Assembly (NCBI GenBank): GCA_019694455.1
Contig: JAIBBY010000049.1
Location: forward strand, 1-38,991
Direction of reading: 5' to 3'
DNA from: Pirellulales bacterium
GTDB lineage: Bacteria > Planctomycetota > Planctomycetia > Pirellulales > JAEUIK01
DNA: 38,991 nucleotides
The first letter of the stretch is position 1. Each line of letters opens with the position of its first letter. Position numbers and translations under genes: made by a program. This document shows, piece by piece, positions 7,863 to 16,970 of the stretch. The notes under the pieces were generated by a model that saw nothing but the letters and a program-made list of their open reading frames with translations, was not told the origin of the DNA and made no database searches.

Positions 7863-10388
7863 TCATTCGTATTGCAGCGCGCTGACCACGTTGAGCCCCG
7901 CCACCCGCCGCGCCGGCAACAGGCTCGCCAACAGCGAGATCACCACCGCCGAAGCGAGACACGCGGCCACAAACCACCATTCGATCTGAAAATCGACCGG
8001 ATGCCCCATCAGCGGGTACACCGCTCGATTCACCAGCCAGGCAAGCGCCATGCCCACCACGGCCCCCGGCAGCGCGCTGGCCAGGGACAAGGTCAACGCC
8101 TCGGAGATCACCATTTTGCGCGCTTGGCGGCGCTGCATCCCAATCGCCCGCAGCACGCCAAACTCGCGCGTCTGCTCCAAGGCGTTCATCGTCAGCGTGT
8201 TGACCACCCCCAACGACGCCACCACAAACACCAGCGCCATCAACAGCCACAGCGAGCCGAGCACCCCCGACATCATCCGATCGAGCATCACGCGAAAATC
8301 TTGCTGCGATTGCAACATGAGATTGCGCGACTCGCAAAATTGCTTTAGCTCGACGCCAAGCGACTTTGCCTGCCCCGGCCGTGTCACGACCATGAACACG
8401 TCCACCGCCCGCAAAGGTAGCCACTCGCTCACCGCGGCGCGCTCCATGTAGAGCGCCATGCCCCCCACGGTGTACTCGGTGGTGAGCGCCGCCACGCGCA
8501 CTGTTCGCGGTCCTTGCCGCGTCGCCAGTTCGATCGTGTCGCCCGGCGCCACGTTCAGCCGCCGCGCGAGCAAGGTGCCCACCACCGCCTCGCCGGCCAA
8601 TAGCCGCGCGCGCACGTCGGCTTCGTCGCCCGCCACCAGGTCGAGCGACAGCGGACCGTCGACCGATTGATCGCGCGCCAACAATAGCGCTCGCGCTTCG
8701 CCGATCCGCACGGTCACAAAGTTGAGCGCGCCGACGCGCGCCACCCCCGGCAGCCGAGCCATCGACTCTCCCAGGTTGGGCGGCATGCCCGCCGCGGCCA
8801 ACAGCCCCGTGTCGGGCATGACGCTGCGCACCAGAAAATCGCTGGTGATGGTCCGCCGCGTCCACTCTTGCACGTCCTGCACGTTGTTGATGAGCGAGTG
8901 TCCCATGCTCAGCGCCACGACGATGGCGATGAATAGCACCCCCAAAGTTAGCGCCGTACGTGTTGGCCGACGAGTCAATTGCCGCTGCGCGAGCTTGCCC
9001 TCCAAACCAGTCCAGGGATGCAGCAGCCACGCGGCCAGGCGAGTCAGTGGCCGGACGACCAGTGGCATCAAGAGCACGCACGCCACCAGGCACCCCCCCA
9101 TGACCAGCGGCAACAGCGTGGTGAGTTGCTCGGCGCTGATTCGTCCGCTTAGCACCGTGACGATCAGCGCGCCGTCCACGGCCACCAGTATCACGCCCAA
9201 TAGCGCTGGCCAGCGGCGCGCGGCGCCGGCCGATTCGTCGTCCAGTTGCAACAGCCCTGTCAGAATCGAGCGCGACGCCGCTTGCCGCGCCGGCAGGTAG
9301 GTGGCCGCCAGCGACATCACCGGCCCCACCACCAGCGCCAGCACAAACGGCCACGGCGTCAACCGTAACTCGGGCAGCGGCGCCCCGATCACCTTTTGCA
9401 CCGCGGCGGTCAGCGCCATCGAAAGCAACACCCCTGCGGCGGTCCCCAGCGCGGTGCCGGCTAGACCTAGCACCAGCGCCTCGACGAGCACCATGCGCAC
9501 CACCTGTCGCCTTGTGGCGCCAATCGCTCGCAAAATCGCCATCTGCCGGCGGCGCTCGCTCAGGTTCATCAAGAAGGTGTTGAGCACCACGAATGCGCCG
9601 GCCACTAGCGACACCGCGCTCATCGCCGACAAACCTTGCTCGGTGCTCAACAGGCTGTCTTGCGCCAGTCGGCTGCGCGACGCCGGGCGCTGTGCTCGCA
9701 AGCCAATCGGCAGCGTCGCCGCCAAGGCTTGTTCCACCCGCTCGACCGACGCACCCTCGTCGAGCACGACCGCCAGCGAGTTCGCCTCCTGCTCCGAGAA
9801 GCCATGCATGGCGCGGCCTGCCGAGAGGGTCACAAAAACTACGTTGCCTCCGGCGATGGCCGCCGCTCCCTGGGCCGCCAATAGCCCAACGATGGTCGCT
9901 TCTCGCGAGCCGCGTGGCGACAGCAGGCGAACGCGATCTCCTAGCTTCAATCCACTGTCGCGAGCAAAGCCCGCTTGCAACACAATCTCGTCGTCGCCGG
10001 CGACCTGCCGTCCCTCCGCAAACGTGTAGTCGCGGGCCAATTGATCGAGCCGCGGATCGATGCCTAGCAGCAACACCCCCACCACGCCGTTGCCGGTGGC
10101 CAGCGCCGTGTGGCTCTGCACGTTGGGGACCAGCGCCCGCACGCCAGGCACGCGCGCCAGCGTGGCGACCTCTTCGGCGTCGAATCGCCCCGACCCCTCG
10201 GCCACGATCTCCAGTTCGGCCCGTCCGGCCAGCGTAGTGAACATCTCGCGATAGGCCGATCGCGTGGTCCCCACCGTGAGCCAAATCGCCACAATCGCCG
10301 CCACGCCGATCGAGATGCCCAGCAGCGTCAACAGCGCGCGCACCGGTCGACCGCGCAACTCGCGCAGCGAATACCGCGCCAGGCTCAT
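7863..10388 (-). CDS. ABC transporter permease, duplicated FtsX/MacB type
   Basis: This 841-aa membrane protein is the permease of a LolCDE/MacB-like exporter or lipoprotein-release system. It has the double-unit architecture: TM1 (ALLTLLGISIGVAAIVAIWLTVG), a large periplasmic MacB-like core domain, an FtsX domain of three helices (around residues 240-370, with ILRAIGATRRQV), then a second unit beginning near LGVLFIAIVVALSMGHS and a final FtsX domain with FGVLRAIGMQRRQARKMV. Both ILRAIG / VLRAIG coupling segments, the parts that touch the ATPase, are intact. It starts by a 4-base ATGA overlap with the ATPase stop at 10385-10388, so the two are translationally coupled. A stop-free frame on the same strand (7789-10440) is only a GC-driven shadow. 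Confidence 0.94.
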   Translation of the reverse strand: MSLARYSLRELRGRPVRALLTLLGISIGVAAIVAIWLTVGTTRSAYREMFTTLAGRAELEIVAEGSGRFDAEEVATLARVPGVRALVPNVQSHTALATGNGVVGVLLLGIDPRLDQLARDYTFAEGRQVAGDDEIVLQAGFARDSGLKLGDRVRLLSPRGSREATIVGLLAAQGAAAIAGGNVVFVTLSAGRAMHGFSEQEANSLAVVLDEGASVERVEQALAATLPIGLRAQRPASRSRLAQDSLLSTEQGLSAMSAVSLVAGAFVVLNTFLMNLSERRRQMAILRAIGATRRQVVRMVLVEALVLGLAGTALGTAAGVLLSMALTAAVQKVIGAPLPELRLTPWPFVLALVVGPVMSLAATYLPARQAASRSILTGLLQLDDESAGAARRWPALLGVILVAVDGALIVTVLSGRISAEQLTTLLPLVMGGCLVACVLLMPLVVRPLTRLAAWLLHPWTGLEGKLAQRQLTRRPTRTALTLGVLFIAIVVALSMGHSLINNVQDVQEWTRRTITSDFLVRSVMPDTGLLAAAGMPPNLGESMARLPGVARVGALNFVTVRIGEARALLLARDQSVDGPLSLDLVAGDEADVRARLLAGEAVVGTLLARRLNVAPGDTIELATRQGPRTVRVAALTTEYTVGGMALYMERAAVSEWLPLRAVDVFMVVTRPGQAKSLGVELKQFCESRNLMLQSQQDFRVMLDRMMSGVLGSLWLLMALVFVVASLGVVNTLTMNALEQTREFGVLRAIGMQRRQARKMVISEALTLSLASALPGAVVGMALAWLVNRAVYPLMGHPVDFQIEWWFVAACLASAVVISLLASLLPARRVAGLNVVSALQYE

Positions 10389-11116
10389 GGGGTCGCTTCC
10401 TCGGCGGCCTGCGGCTGCTCTTGGCGCCGCTCTTCGACAATCAATCCGTCGCGCAGCACGATCAGCCGATCGGCCAGCGCCGCATGCTGCGGATTGTGCG
10501 TGACCATGAAGATCGCCTGACCATCACGATCGGCCAATTGCCGCAAGATGCGCATCACCGCCAGGCCGCTAGCGCTGTCCAGGTTGCCCGTTGGTTCGTC
10601 GGCCAATAGCGCCACGGGCCGCGTGACCAGCGCGCGGGCAATGGCCACGCGCTGCTGTTCGCCTCCCGACATTTGCTTCGGTCGATGGCCAGCGCGGCGC
10701 GCCAGCCCGACCTGCTCGAGAGCTTCACGCGCGCGGCGCTCGGCCTCTCGTTCGGCCACACCGTCGATCACCAACGGCAGCGACACGTTTTCGACGGCGC
10801 TCAGCACATCCAACAGGTTGAACGCCTGAAACACAAAGCCCACTCGTCGGCGGCGGATCAGCGTCAAGGCGTCGTCGGTTAACTGACCAAGTTCCTCCCC
10901 ACCAATGAACACCTGCCCCGAGCTAGGCGGCTCCAGTCCGCTGACGACGTGCAGCAAGGTGCTCTTGCCCGACCCCGAGGGGCCCATCACGGCGACAAAC
11001 TCGCCCGGCGCCACCGTCAAATCGACGCCGCGCAACGCCTCGACGGCGCCATCGCCTTCGCCAAATGTCTTGGCGACGTTTCGTGTTTCGAGCGCCGCGA
11101 TGTTCGATTGTTCCAA
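10385..11116 (-). CDS. ABC transporter ATP-binding protein, LolD/MacB family
   Basis: The 243-aa ATPase drives the permease encoded just downstream. It has Walker [10 protein letters not shown] (45-53), Q-loop Q97, ABC signature MSGGEQQRV (149-157), Walker B VALLADEP with catalytic Glu (168-175), D-loop NLDS and switch His207 in THN. The FVFQAFNLL and [10 protein letters not shown] forms are typical of the LolD/MacB/FtsE branch, which couples to FtsX-fold permeases, so the partner at 7863-10388 fits exactly. The system probably moves lipoproteins, lipids or small hydrophobic molecules from the inner membrane; no adaptor or periplasmic membrane-fusion gene is next to it. The gene is divergent from the YihY gene, with 74 bases between the likely starts. 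Confidence 0.95.
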   Translation of the reverse strand: MEQSNIAALETRNVAKTFGEGDGAVEALRGVDLTVAPGEFVAVMGPSGSGKSTLLHVVSGLEPPSSGQVFIGGEELGQLTDDALTLIRRRRVGFVFQAFNLLDVLSAVENVSLPLVIDGVAEREAERRAREALEQVGLARRAGHRPKQMSGGEQQRVAIARALVTRPVALLADEPTGNLDSASGLAVMRILRQLADRDGQAIFMVTHNPQHAALADRLIVLRDGLIVEERRQEQPQAAEEATP

Positions 11117-11190
11117 ACTGGCCTCGCGCGGGAATGAGCGGCGCAGGCTGGCGCGCCGGCTGCTCCGACCGTAGCAAAAGGCCCGCTAGA

Positions 11191-12216
11191 ATGAAATGGC
11201 TCGCGCCCCTTTCCCAGCACCGCAGGCAGTCCGTCATGGTGATTCAGCCCATTTGGTTCTTCTGGCGCGTGGTCCAAGGCGCCACGTTCGAATGGATCGA
11301 AGACAAGGCCCCGCGGATGGCCGCCGCGCTTGCCTTTTACACCGTTTTCTCGCTGACTCCCATCGTGCTCATCGCCATCGCGATCGGCGACATGTTCTAC
11401 GAACGCGAGATGGTCTTGAATCACGCCCTGGAAGAAGCCCGCTTTTTGATCGGCGCCGCCGGGGTCGACGCCATTCGGCTCTTGATCGAGCACGCGCCGC
11501 GCGGTCAGGCCAATCCCTGGATCGCCCTGGTGGGCCTGGCGACCATGTTTTTCGCCGCCACCGGCGCCTTCACCGAACTAAAAGACTCCCTCGACACCAT
11601 CTGGGAGGTGCGACCCAAGCCGGGGCTTGGCATCTGGGACATGGTCCGCAATCGGTTCCTGTCGTTCGCGCTGGTGCTGGTGCTGGGATTTCTCTTGCTG
11701 GTGTCGCTGGTCGCCAGCGCCATGCTCACCGCGGCCAGCAACAGCGTTTTGTCGTTCGTTTCCGATCGAGTGCTGCTCTTGCACCTGGGCAATGCCGCCG
11801 TCTCGATGCTGGTGATCACGCTGCTCTTCGCGCTGATCTTCAAGGTGCTGCCAGACGCGGAGGTTTTCTGGCAAGATGTCTGGCTCGGAGCGGTCGTCAC
11901 CGCGGTCATGTTTGGTGTCGGCAAGTCGCTCTTTGGCCTGTACCTCGGGCACAGCGCCATCGCGTCCAACTACGGCGCCGCCGGCTCACTGGTGATTGTC
12001 ACGCTATGGACCTATTACACGTCGCTCATCATTCTGTTTGGCGCCGAAATGACGCAAGTGCAGGCCAAGCTGCGCGGCCACGAGATTGTGCCGACTGCCA
12101 AGGCGGTGCGACTGACTGAGCACGAGCGCGTGCAACAAGGCATCCCGCACGATGCGGTCGTGCGAGAATCGGTTCGCGAGCAAGAGCAAGCCGAACAAGA
12201 ACCCGATCGGGCCTAG
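11191..12216 (+). CDS. YihY/BrkB family inner-membrane protein
   Basis: From ATG 11191 the product is 341 aa; a second in-frame ATG at 11236 would give 326 aa. Further upstream starts would overlap the divergent ABC ATPase gene. The hallmark is the N-terminal KAPRMAAALAFYTVFSLTPI segment, followed by about six membrane helices (for example ALVLVLGFLLLVSLVASAML and YGAAGSLVIVTLWTYYTSLIILFGAEM), as in Virul_fac_BrkB proteins. The C-terminal tail is cytosolic and charged. Once called ribonuclease BN by mistake, the family has no firm biochemical role. The stop codon shares the four bases CTAG with the stop of the convergent lipoprotein gene. Confidence 0.9.
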   Translation: MKWLAPLSQHRRQSVMVIQPIWFFWRVVQGATFEWIEDKAPRMAAALAFYTVFSLTPIVLIAIAIGDMFYEREMVLNHALEEARFLIGAAGVDAIRLLIEHAPRGQANPWIALVGLATMFFAATGAFTELKDSLDTIWEVRPKPGLGIWDMVRNRFLSFALVLVLGFLLLVSLVASAMLTAASNSVLSFVSDRVLLLHLGNAAVSMLVITLLFALIFKVLPDAEVFWQDVWLGAVVTAVMFGVGKSLFGLYLGHSAIASNYGAAGSLVIVTLWTYYTSLIILFGAEMTQVQAKLRGHEIVPTAKAVRLTEHERVQQGIPHDAVVRESVREQEQAEQEPDRA

Positions 12217-12431
12217 CTGCCAGCCGCCGGATAGGCCGGCGCCGCGTTAATCGCCGGAGGCGCCGCCGCGCCAACGGCGGGCGGAGTCACGACCGGCGGC
12301 GTATAAGGCGCCGCTGCGGGCGAATAGGTCGGCGGCGGATACGAACCGCAGCCACCGGGGCCGCAGGCGCCGCAACAACCGGTTGCGGCCGCCACCAAAC
12401 CCACGCCAACCAACGCGACAAGATCTCTCAT
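12213..12431 (-). CDS. Small proline/alanine-rich putative lipoprotein
   Basis: I choose ATG 12431, giving 72 aa, because it places a signal-like hydrophobic segment (LVALVGVGLVAAATGC) at the very N-terminus; the frame continues upstream to 12488 without a better start. AATGC resembles a lipobox with Cys at residue 18, followed by CGACGPGGCG, a Cys/Gly cluster, and then a low-complexity Pro/Ala tail (YPPPTYSPAAAPYTPP). It may be a small lipid-anchored surface protein. Similar Cys-Gly-Pro tails are common among planctomycete exported short proteins. Role unknown; real gene status is moderate because the composition is simple. Confidence 0.55.
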   Translation of the reverse strand: MRDLVALVGVGLVAAATGCCGACGPGGCGSYPPPTYSPAAAPYTPPVVTPPAVGAAAPPAINAAPAYPAAGS

Positions 12432-12573
12432 GGGATTCCGTTCCCGCCAGGGCAGATGCATTTCCGCGCGACAGAGGGCCCGCGGCAAGGTCGCGGACGG
12501 TAGGAGAATCGTCCCGGCGGGTCAAGATCGGGCTGGCGTCACGCTCGCCATTTCAGTATGCCGAGGCGCCGGC

Positions 12574-12582
12574 TGGTATACT
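12574..12582 (+). promoter_or_regulatory. Extended -10 promoter candidate for the GTPase gene
   Basis: TGG followed by TATACT at 12577-12582 is an extended -10 element 87 bases before the GTPase start codon. The -35 region is poor (a TTCAGT-like hexamer at a 19-base spacing). Identical TATACT elements occur in front of the PVC small basic protein and ricT genes. Confidence 0.35.
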
Positions 12583-12668
12583 GGGTCGATTACAGCCCGC
12601 CACCCACTTTGTTCGCAATGCGTGCCGTGATGCGCGGCCCACTCATTCATAGGTCTTGCTAGCAGCGC

Positions 12669-14555
12669 ATGAGCGGCAACTTCGCAAATTGGGCAGTTCA
12701 GGTACGCCGGCTGAACGCCGCGCTCACCGAGCTTGCGCCCCTGGCAGAGGCCATCGGCGTCCCCGCCCCGGCGTGCTCCGATCGCCCCGCCGATCGCGAA
12801 TGGCACGAACTGCTCGCCCACAAGTTGATGCCGCAGCTTGCCGGCGATCCCTGGCTGGTGGCGGCCGTGGTCGGCGGCACCAATATCGGCAAGTCGCTCA
12901 TCTTCAATCACCTGGCAGGCGAAGACGCCAGCGCCGTCAGCCCGCTGGCCGCCGGCACCAAGCACCCGGTCTGCTTATGTCCGCCCGGCTTCGACGACCC
13001 GGCGACTTTGGAGCGGCTCTTTGCCGGCTTTGAACTGGAGCCGTGGCACGCCAGCGCCGACGCGCTGCAAGACAGCGCGCGCGACCTGCTGTTCTGGCGT
13101 GTGGGCAAGAACGTTCCGCAGCGCCTGCTGCTGCTCGATACGCCCGACATCGATTCCGATCGTCAGGTCAACTGGCGCCGCGCCGACGGCGTGCGCCACG
13201 TGGCCGATGTGCTGGTGGCCGTGCTCACGCAGCAAAAATACAACGACGCCGCGGTCAAGCAGTTCTTTCGCAAGGTGGCCGAGGCCGACAAACCGGTGAT
13301 CGTGGTCTTCAACCAATGCGACCTGGAAGGGGACCGCGAATACTGGCCCCATTGGCTGGAGACATTCTGCGAGTCGATCGGCGGGCGCCCCGATCTGGTG
13401 TATGTCGTGCCGTACGACCGGCAAGGCGCCCGCGAGCGCCGTCTGCCGTTTTATGAAGTTGGCTCGCGGGCAGACGCGCCGCTGGGCCAACCCGTTTCGC
13501 TGCGCGACGATCTGGCCAGCCTCAAGTTCGACGAGATCAAGATTCGCACCTTTCGCGGCGCGATCCAAAAGGTGCTCGACCCGCGCGCCGGCGCCCCTGC
13601 CTATCTGGCTCGCATTCGCCATTCGAGCGGCCAGTTCGACGCCGCGCTGCGCGCCCTATCGACCACCGAGATGGCCCGCGTTGATTGGCCCACGCTACCG
13701 GCCGAAATTCTGGTGGGCGAAATTCGCGATTGGTGGGATACCCACCGCAGCGAGTGGGCCCGGCGAGTACACGGCTTCTATCGCACGCTGGGGCGCGGCG
13801 TCACCTGGCCGGTGCGCACCGCCTGGAGCGCGCTCAATCCCCCCGGCGTCGATCCGCTGGAGGATTTCCGTCGCCGCGAGCGGCACGCCATCTTGCTGGC
13901 CGTGCAAAAGCTGCTCGACGAACTGAAGCGCCTCTCTGAAGTGGGCAACGACACCCTGCGCCCACGTCTGGCGCATCTGTTGCGCGGCGAAGCGCGCGCG
14001 GAGCTACTGGCCCACGTCGAGCGCAGTCACGCCCAATTGCAGCCGGTCGACGATCACTACCGCCAGTTCCTCCGCGCCGAGCTGGACGCCTGGAGCCAGG
14101 ACAACCCCAGCTCCGTGGCGTTTCTGCGCTCGCTCGACCATGTGCTCGCCATCGCGCGGCCGGCCATCACTGTTTCGCTCGTGGTCAGCGGCTGGGTGCT
14201 GGCTGGTGGCATCGTTCACGAGGCGGCGTTGCAGGCCGCCACGCACACCGCCACCGAGCTGGCGACCGAGGCCGCATTGACGGGCGGCATCGCCGGCGGT
14301 GGCGAGGCGATTGTCGACGCCACCAGCTCGCGCATGCGCATCGCCGCCGCGCGACTCTTCACGCGCCTGCAAACGCGCTATACGCAAGAGCGCGCCCAGT
14401 GGCTCGCCACCTGGCTCGAACAAGAACTGTTGGGCAGCCTGCTCACCGAGCTAAAAGACGGCGCCCGACTCAGCGACTCCGACGCCTTTCGCCAGGTCGA
14501 AGCGGCGCTGGCCGAACTCGGCGCCCCCCAACCAATCGCCGAATCGGTCGCCTAA
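12669..14555 (+). CDS. Dynamin-like/TRAFAC GTPase with hydrophobic C-terminal segment
   Basis: The 628-aa protein has an N-terminal GTPase domain: G1 GGTNIGKS (69-76), a probable switch I Thr in AGTKHPV (95-101), G3 DTPD (157-160) and G4 NQCD (215-218), a variant of NKxD. A long helical region follows, then a hydrophobic, Gly/Ala-rich segment around residues 495-550 (ITVSLVVSGWVLAGGI) and a last coiled region. This order resembles bacterial dynamin-like or YcjX/YfjP-type membrane-associated GTPases, and suggests GTP-dependent work at the membrane. There is no neighbouring partner GTPase, although dynamin-like genes often come in pairs. ATG 12669 is used; it follows an AGCAGCGC leader without a strong Shine-Dalgarno. 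Confidence 0.88.
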   Translation: MSGNFANWAVQVRRLNAALTELAPLAEAIGVPAPACSDRPADREWHELLAHKLMPQLAGDPWLVAAVVGGTNIGKSLIFNHLAGEDASAVSPLAAGTKHPVCLCPPGFDDPATLERLFAGFELEPWHASADALQDSARDLLFWRVGKNVPQRLLLLDTPDIDSDRQVNWRRADGVRHVADVLVAVLTQQKYNDAAVKQFFRKVAEADKPVIVVFNQCDLEGDREYWPHWLETFCESIGGRPDLVYVVPYDRQGARERRLPFYEVGSRADAPLGQPVSLRDDLASLKFDEIKIRTFRGAIQKVLDPRAGAPAYLARIRHSSGQFDAALRALSTTEMARVDWPTLPAEILVGEIRDWWDTHRSEWARRVHGFYRTLGRGVTWPVRTAWSALNPPGVDPLEDFRRRERHAILLAVQKLLDELKRLSEVGNDTLRPRLAHLLRGEARAELLAHVERSHAQLQPVDDHYRQFLRAELDAWSQDNPSSVAFLRSLDHVLAIARPAITVSLVVSGWVLAGGIVHEAALQAATHTATELATEAALTGGIAGGGEAIVDATSSRMRIAAARLFTRLQTRYTQERAQWLATWLEQELLGSLLTELKDGARLSDSDAFRQVEAALAELGAPQPIAESVA

Positions 14556-14560
14556 TTCGT

Positions 14561-14610
14561 CCCTCGCCCCGCATCGCGGGGAGAGGGTGGCCGCAGGCCG
14601 GGTGAGGGGC
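14561..14610 (+). repeat. Intergenic palindromic repeat (CCCTC...GAGGGGC type)
   Basis: A hairpin with arms CTCgCCCCGC and GCGGGGaGAG around ATC is followed by GGGTGGCCGCAGGCCGGGTG and the ending AGGGGC. I recognise this as a dispersed intergenic repeat seen in many high-GC bacterial genomes, often written in the other orientation as CCCTCACCCGGCCTGCGGC. It starts 5 bases after the GTPase stop, so it may also act in transcript ending or 3' stability. Only one copy was seen in the window. Confidence 0.65.
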
Positions 14611-14675
14611 GGCGGCGGCAAAACGCTGTGTTCGCACAACTCCGGTCGCCTAATCTCGCGCAATGCTCGTGGGAC

Positions 14676-14704
14676 TTGCACCTCGCGCGCCACGGCCCTA
14701 CCAT
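14676..14704 (+). promoter_or_regulatory. Sigma70-like promoter candidate for the beta-oxidation gene
   Basis: TTGCAC (14676-14681), a 17-base spacer and TACCAT (14699-14704) lie 64 bases before the ATG at 14768. Predicted transcript start is about 14711. No operator dyad is evident. Confidence 0.35.
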
Positions 14705-14767
14705 CGCCAGCTTGGCGGCTACTCTTCCTCAGTTCGGCGGCTCATCTCACGGATAGGCATCACGGCT

Positions 14768-16933
14768 ATGGCACAAACGCAAACCGAAGTGGTTCGACTC
14801 GAAACCGAGGGCGATCTGGCGATCATCACCATCGATTCGCCCCCCGTGAACTCGCTCAGCCGCCGCGTGGTGGCCGGCCTGGCCGACGCGCTGGCCCGCG
14901 CCAACGCCAATGCCGCCGTCAAGGCGATCGTGCTGCGCGGAGCCGGAGACAACTTCATCGCCGGCGCCGACATCGCCGAGCTAGGGCAGGCCAGTGGCGG
15001 CAAAGTCGCCAATCCCGAAAGTCAACTCGCCTCGTCGCTGCAAGGCTGGCTCGACGAAATGGAAGCCAACGCCAAGCCCATCGTCATCGCGCTCGATGGC
15101 TTTGCCCTCGGCGGCGGACTGGAAGTGGCCCTGGCCGGGCAGTGGCGCGTCGGCACAACCCGCTGCCGAGTGGGCCTGCCAGAGTTGCGGCTGGGTCTGC
15201 TCCCCGGCGCCGGCGGCACGCAGCGCTTGCCGCGCATCTTGTGTCAAAAACTGCCCGGGCTCGCCGGCCTGCAAAAGGCCGCCACGATGATGCTCGAAAG
15301 CAGCGAGGCCCGCGCCAAGGAAGCACTCGAGCTGGGCATCCTGCAAGAGTTGGTCGAGCCAGACAAGCTGATGGACGCCGCCAAGACGGCTGCCCGCAAA
15401 TTGGCCGCTGGCGAGCTAAAGCCGGTCCGCGCGTCGAAGCTGGGCGACAAGCTGTGCAGCAAGGAAGAGGCCGCCGGCTTTCTGGAAATGGCCAAAGCCT
15501 TCGCCGGCGACAAGATTCGCAACATGGTCCATCCAGAGCATTGCCTCGACGCCATGCTCGCTGGCGCCAGCGAGGGCTACGCCGTCGGCATCCGCCGCGA
15601 GGCCGAGAACTTCATGAAGTGCCTCGCCGCTCCGCAGTCGGCCGGGCTGATCCATCTGTTCTTTGCCACCCGTACCGCTGCCAAGGTGCCCGGCGTCACC
15701 GATCAGAAATTTCCGCCGCGCGAGTTTGCCCGCGCCGCCGTCTTGGGAGGGGGCACTATGGGGAGCGGCATCGCCACGGCCCTGCTCGACGCCGGCCTGC
15801 ATGTTACGCTCAAGGAAGTCAACGACGACTTCGCCGCCGCCGGCCGCGGACGGATCGAAGGCAACTTTGGCTCGCGGCTCAAAAAGGGCAAGCTCACCCA
15901 GCAAAAGCATGACGACAATCTCAGCCGTCTCAAGGTGCAGACCGACTACGCCGGCTTCGACCAGCTTGACATCGTGATCGAAGCGGTGGTTGAGAACATC
16001 GAGCTCAAGCAGCAGGTTTTTGCCGATCTCGAAAAGGCCTGCCGCCCCGATTGCGTGCTCGCCTCCAACACCTCGACCATCGACATCGAGCTGATCGGCG
16101 CCCGCACCAAGGCCGCGCCGCGGATCCTTGGCACGCACTTCTTTTCTCCCGCCCATGTGATGCCGCTGGTTGAGCTGGTACGCAGCAAGCAAACCAGCCC
16201 CGAGGTGCTCAACTCGGTCATTAACCTCTCCAAGCGGATCAAAAAGACCCCCGTCACCGTCGGCAATTGCGTCGGCTTCCTGGTCAACCGCATCTTCTTC
16301 CCCTACGGGCAAACCGCCGGGCTGTTGGTCGATCACGGCATCGACCCCTACCGCATCGACAAGGCGGTCTTCGACTTCGGCATGCCGATGGGCCCCTTCC
16401 GCATGGGCGATCTGGCTGGCGTCGACGTGGCCAAATTCGCCGGCGGCATCCTGGCAGACGCCTACCAGCAGCGCAACTACGTCTCGACGCTGGTCGATCA
16501 CCTCTTCGCCGAAAAGCGCTTCGGGCAGAAGACCGGCAAGGGCTACTACCTCTATCCCGATGGCAAAACGGCGCAGTCCGATCCCGATGTCGCCGCGCTG
16601 GTGGCCAAGGCGCGGGCCGACGCCGGCAACCCCAAGCCGCTCGACATCACCGACGAGGAAATTGTGGAGCGCGTTCTGTTTGGCGTGGTGAACGAGGCCT
16701 GCCGCTGCCTGGAAGAAGGGATCGCCATCCGCGCCAGCGATATCGACGTGGCCACCGTGCTCGGCATGGGCTTTCCGCCCTACCGCGGTGGCATCATGCA
16801 TTGGGCCGACACCCTCGGCAGCAAGTACATTTGCGACAAGCTCACCGGCTGGTCGCAGCAGCACGGCCCGGTGTACGAGCCGTCTGCCTACCTGCGCGAG
16901 CGGGCCAGCAGTGGCAAGAAATTGAGCGAGTGA
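14768..16933 (+). CDS. fadJ: Fatty-acid oxidation multienzyme (enoyl-CoA hydratase / 3-hydroxyacyl-CoA dehydrogenase), FadB/FadJ type
   Basis: From ATG 14768 the product is 721 aa, close to FadB/FadJ. Residues 1-190 form the crotonase domain with the oxyanion loop AGADIAEL (66-73) and both catalytic glutamates, E119 in GGGLEVAL and E139 in GLPEL, the same numbers as in E. coli FadB. Residues from about 322 are the dehydrogenase: NAD-binding GGGTMGSG (327-334), SNTST, and the catalytic pair H457 and E469 in GTHFFSPAHVMPLVEL. It should hydrate trans-2-enoyl-CoA and oxidise L-3-hydroxyacyl-CoA. No thiolase (fadA/fadI) is adjacent, unlike the usual two-gene operon. FadB and FadJ cannot be separated with certainty here. 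The frame is open 105 bases further upstream, but the chosen start matches homologues. Confidence 0.93.
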   Translation: MAQTQTEVVRLETEGDLAIITIDSPPVNSLSRRVVAGLADALARANANAAVKAIVLRGAGDNFIAGADIAELGQASGGKVANPESQLASSLQGWLDEMEANAKPIVIALDGFALGGGLEVALAGQWRVGTTRCRVGLPELRLGLLPGAGGTQRLPRILCQKLPGLAGLQKAATMMLESSEARAKEALELGILQELVEPDKLMDAAKTAARKLAAGELKPVRASKLGDKLCSKEEAAGFLEMAKAFAGDKIRNMVHPEHCLDAMLAGASEGYAVGIRREAENFMKCLAAPQSAGLIHLFFATRTAAKVPGVTDQKFPPREFARAAVLGGGTMGSGIATALLDAGLHVTLKEVNDDFAAAGRGRIEGNFGSRLKKGKLTQQKHDDNLSRLKVQTDYAGFDQLDIVIEAVVENIELKQQVFADLEKACRPDCVLASNTSTIDIELIGARTKAAPRILGTHFFSPAHVMPLVELVRSKQTSPEVLNSVINLSKRIKKTPVTVGNCVGFLVNRIFFPYGQTAGLLVDHGIDPYRIDKAVFDFGMPMGPFRMGDLAGVDVAKFAGGILADAYQQRNYVSTLVDHLFAEKRFGQKTGKGYYLYPDGKTAQSDPDVAALVAKARADAGNPKPLDITDEEIVERVLFGVVNEACRCLEEGIAIRASDIDVATVLGMGFPPYRGGIMHWADTLGSKYICDKLTGWSQQHGPVYEPSAYLRERASSGKKLSE

Positions 16934-16970
16934 GGCCCCGCGCCGCCCGCTCGGCAAGGCGACCCAGGTT

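Noticed and set aside
7789..10440. 883-codon open frame on the minus strand overlapping the ABC permease
   Set aside because: It is a frame-shifted shadow: the product is Arg/Gly/Ala-biased without motifs, while the other frame has complete FtsX domains and ATGA coupling to the ATPase.
14587..15912. 441-codon frame overlapping the start of the beta-oxidation gene
   Set aside because: Arg-dominated composition typical of a GC-rich shadow frame.
15416..16957. 513-codon open frame opposite the beta-oxidation gene
   Set aside because: Antisense to a gene with all catalytic residues; no motif of its own.
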